64,000 nt of DNA. Origin: CALAMD01 sp035301345. Its GTDB lineage: Bacteria; Bacillota; Bacilli; Bacillales; Amphibacillaceae. Shown in pieces: positions 61,734 through 64,000 of the stretch. The DNA is taken from positions 1-64,000 of the forward strand of contig DATGUM010000028.1 of the NCBI GenBank assembly GCA_035301345.1. Reading direction: 5' to 3'. Under the pieces are notes generated by a model, which worked only from the letters and a program-made list of their open reading frames with translations, did no database searches and was not told where the DNA came from. The first letter of the stretch is position 1, and every line of letters starts with the position of its first letter. Made by a program: the position numbers and the translations under genes.

Positions 61734-62651
61734 ATGAATCATTGGGAAGACGTCAATCAAACAATATGGATAGAAACGCCGGCGGAATTTAACTTTAGAG
61801 TAAATCTTGACTATTTAGAAAGAGAAACAAATGAATGTCTGCATGACATAACTGATGATACGATTACAAGAGTGATAGAAACTAAACATAAACGGACATT
61901 AATAAGTGTAAGTGCGCCAAATGCTAATTCTTTACGTGTAATGATTTTAGCTCATACAAACTCGCAAATACCGATAGATAAACGATCAATCATTCATTAT
62001 ATTCGCGAATGGTTTGATCTTGATAATAACCTTATACCTTTTTATGAAATGGGCAGACAAGATCCGTTACTTAAACACCCGATAGAAAAATTTTACGGAT
62101 TAAGAAATATTGGTTTACCAAATTTGTTTGAAGCACTGTGCTGGGGTATTTTAGGCCAACAAATCAACTTAACGTATGCTTACACTTTAAAACGTCAATT
62201 CGTAGAAAAATTCGGCGAGTCACTAGAATATCACCATCAAAAGTATTGGATTTTTCCTTCATTTGAAAAAGTCGCATCATTAACAACTAAAGATATGGCT
62301 GACATTAAAATGACAACGAGAAAAAGTGAATACATCATAGGTATCGCCAAATTAATGAAGAACAAAGAATTAACAAAAGAAAAATTATTAACAATAAATG
62401 ATTTTAAAGAAGCTGAAAAAACATTAGTTAACATTCGTGGCATCGGACCATGGACAGCGAATTATGTCTTAATGCGATGTTTACGTTACCCCACTGCCTT
62501 TCCTATAGATGATGTCGGCTTAATCAGCGCCATTAAATTACAAATGGGTATAGATCGGAAACCAACAAAAGAAGAGATTTTAAACCTTTCTACTAACTGG
62601 AAAAACTGGGAATCTTACGCTACTTTTTACTTATGGCGTTTATTATATTAA
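61734..62651 (+). CDS. alkA: DNA-3-methyladenine glycosylase AlkA
   Basis: A 305-residue glycosylase of the HhH-GPD superfamily. The hairpin is LVNIRGIGPWTANYVLMRCL and the catalytic Asp lies in AFPIDDVGLISAI. An N-terminal TBP-like domain covers about 110 residues. It removes 3-methyladenine and other alkylated bases. ATG 61734 follows GGGGGAAG better than an ATG 15 bases upstream. In B. subtilis alkA is divergent from adaAB; here the three are collinear in one operon. Confidence 0.93.
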   Translation: MNHWEDVNQTIWIETPAEFNFRVNLDYLERETNECLHDITDDTITRVIETKHKRTLISVSAPNANSLRVMILAHTNSQIPIDKRSIIHYIREWFDLDNNLIPFYEMGRQDPLLKHPIEKFYGLRNIGLPNLFEALCWGILGQQINLTYAYTLKRQFVEKFGESLEYHHQKYWIFPSFEKVASLTTKDMADIKMTTRKSEYIIGIAKLMKNKELTKEKLLTINDFKEAEKTLVNIRGIGPWTANYVLMRCLRYPTAFPIDDVGLISAIKLQMGIDRKPTKEEILNLSTNWKNWESYATFYLWRLLY

Positions 62652-62794
62652 CGACTCTTATAGCTTACACGACCTCCCCACTTAACATGGACATGGATCT
62701 CTTTTTTTTCTTTCTCACAAACGTAATTTCAATCTAATTACTTGATGGTTACTTTTTTGCAATATCTTTTTAACTCCATTTCTATATATTTTAA

Positions 62795-62827
62795 AGGGAT
62801 GAATATTATTATAAACAATTCATCCCT
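62795..62827 (-). terminator. Hairpin after the second YhgE-like gene
   Basis: AGGGATGAAT and ATTCATCCCT form a perfect ten-base stem. The minus-strand tail is TTTAAAATAT, a weak T-run. The region 62652-62794 has no gene. Confidence 0.6.
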
Positions 62828-62836
62828 CTGGAAACT

Positions 62837-64000
62837 TTATTTTTCTATCGTTTTAATCGTAAGATTTTTTAACCAAATAATGATTAGAGATACACCAGAC
62901 ATACCTAATAAAACGTTAGCATAGTGGTTCAATACGGATTGATTAAAGAATAATACTTCCTTTAAACTTTCAATCAAGAAACGCATCGGTAACCATGGCA
63001 ATACATAACTTTGATAAAACTCTGGAATCATTTCAGGTGCCATCTGGATTAGTGGTAGACCAAAGAACATTAATATACCAAATAGAGCTATCGCGGGCGT
63101 TTTCAGCCATGTTAGTGTCGCTAGAATAAGATAAACAAATCCTACTAAAGCAATAGATAGAGTCAAAGCAACACTATGAAATGATGCAAATTCATAATCT
63201 AATACCCATGTTGAGAATAAAGTAATGAGGTACCCTGTAAATAAACTATAAACAATTGGCAAAATGGACTGTGTCACCTGAAAAGTGTATTTAGATTTAA
63301 TATTTGTAAATGCTAGCTTGTTTCCTGCAAGGTAAAATAACATTGCTCCTAATAAGCTAGAAACCCATACCGTGATAAATAATGCACTTGGAACAGTAGC
63401 TAATTCTCCAACCTCATTCACTTTGATTACTTCCGCATTTATTGGACTTGCCAACAACTGAACTTGGTCTGGTTGAACAGGGGAAATGAGTGAAGTAATT
63501 TCTCCTAATTGCTCTACCGTCTCTGGATTCATAGCATCCATATCAATGACTGATTGCAAATTTTGTAATTGTCCAGTTATTGTTTTCTCCATTTCTTCAC
63601 TTACTTCATCCATTTTATTTAACATCTCATTCGCCATGTTTTTTCCGATATTATCAGTAATTGAAATTAATATCGTTTCAAGTGTAGATGCAACACTTGG
63701 ATGATGACCTTCATTTATATAAATATTTAAGTTTGCATATGTTGGATTTTCTCCTTGTAAAGATGCAATTTCTTGAGAAAAATCTGTTGGGATCACTAGT
63801 CCACCATAAAGATTACGTTCATCCATTTCTTTTTCCATTTGTTTAACAGAATCATATGCTATCAATTGAATGGCATCTGGAGCACTATCTAATAATGTTT
63901 CATATATATATTTTCCTATTTCTCCAGTGTCTTCATTGACAATACCAACAGGTAAATTTTTTGGTTCAACTTTTACAGTTGGTATTTGTGAAACTAAAAA
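62837..64000 (-). CDS. Second YhgE/Pip-type membrane protein, C-terminal part
   Basis: The frame is open to the right edge, so the start lies outside; 387 residues are visible. It opens with LVSQIPTVKVEPKNLPVGIVNEDTG, where LPVGIVNED is the standard beginning of the extracellular domain. A shorter external part than in the first YhgE protein is followed by five or six helices with ABC-2-type spacing. It lacks the LNxGxxxLxxG repeats, so it is a different subgroup, resembling YhgE-like ABC-2 permeases found in pairs. Confidence 0.82.
   Translation of the reverse strand, partial: FLVSQIPTVKVEPKNLPVGIVNEDTGEIGKYIYETLLDSAPDAIQLIAYDSVKQMEKEMDERNLYGGLVIPTDFSQEIASLQGENPTYANLNIYINEGHHPSVASTLETILISITDNIGKNMANEMLNKMDEVSEEMEKTITGQLQNLQSVIDMDAMNPETVEQLGEITSLISPVQPDQVQLLASPINAEVIKVNEVGELATVPSALFITVWVSSLLGAMLFYLAGNKLAFTNIKSKYTFQVTQSILPIVYSLFTGYLITLFSTWVLDYEFASFHSVALTLSIALVGFVYLILATLTWLKTPAIALFGILMFFGLPLIQMAPEMIPEFYQSYVLPWLPMRFLIESLKEVLFFNQSVLNHYANVLLGMSGVSLIIIWLKNLTIKTIEK

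Overview
The window is a low-GC Gram-positive chromosome segment, most likely from a halophilic or haloalkaliphilic member of the Bacillaceae. That placement rests on recognisable Bacillus-type genes (clpE with CtsR heptads, the cadC/cadA overlap, cydABCD, adaA-adaB-alkA, ctaB, hemAT, ccdA with a TlpA-like thioredoxin), on strong AGGAGG-like ribosome binding sites, on frequent TTG/GTG starts, and on extracellular proteins very rich in Asp/Glu. The genus is an inference; no rRNA or tRNA gene was seen.

Layout. 1-1.9 kb: a metal-responsive cadC-cadA operon (cadA runs off the left edge) next to an IS1595-type insertion sequence. 1.9-6.4 kb: CtsR-controlled clpE, a Na+/H+ antiporter family protein, an OsmC protein and a 58-residue membrane protein. 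6.6-13.4 kb: a peptide ABC transporter split into divergent halves (oppA-B-C on minus, oppD-F on plus) around a P1 (DmpA-type) aminopeptidase. 13.5-16.7 kb: YtxH protein, low-molecular-weight phosphatase, AlsT symporter, YedK-type DNA-crosslink protein. 16.8-22.1 kb: a minus-strand thiol-redox operon (membrane protein, ccdA, tlpA, response regulator, histidine kinase and a small membrane gene that seems to start at AUU), then ctaB. 22.3-31.8 kb: ridA, a globin-coupled chemoreceptor with a C-terminal CZB domain, a YibE/F pair, methyltransferase, cupin, SEC-C protein and a secreted GLUG-repeat/SLH protein. 32.1-41 kb: mntBCA-type manganese importer behind a long structured leader, and cydABCD for the bd oxidase.

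41-46.5 kb: peptidases (M19, M17), a hydrolase, a MOSC protein and an MFS transporter. 46.7-55.5 kb is the most unusual region. It holds a minus-strand catabolic cluster: glutamate formimidoyltransferase, XRE-cupin regulator, NCS2 purine-type permease, AtzB/guanine-deaminase-type amidohydrolase, a PAS-AAA-HTH sigma-54 activator, an agmatinase-family ureohydrolase and a YjiH membrane protein. A textbook -24/-12 promoter lies before the ureohydrolase, and three copies of a TAGTCA-N4-TGACTA palindrome lie around the activator gene. The genes suggest breakdown of an amidine/purine-like nitrogen heterocycle, but the substrate is not known from sequence.

55.6-64 kb: a 43-residue basic protein, an Rrf2 regulator coupled to a YhgE/Pip protein, an MscS channel, and a small graveyard of toxin-antitoxin remnants (a RelB-like antitoxin broken at an A AAA AAC heptamer and a Fic-domain pseudogene). 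After these come the alkylation-repair operon adaA-adaB-alkA and a second YhgE/Pip protein that runs off the right edge.
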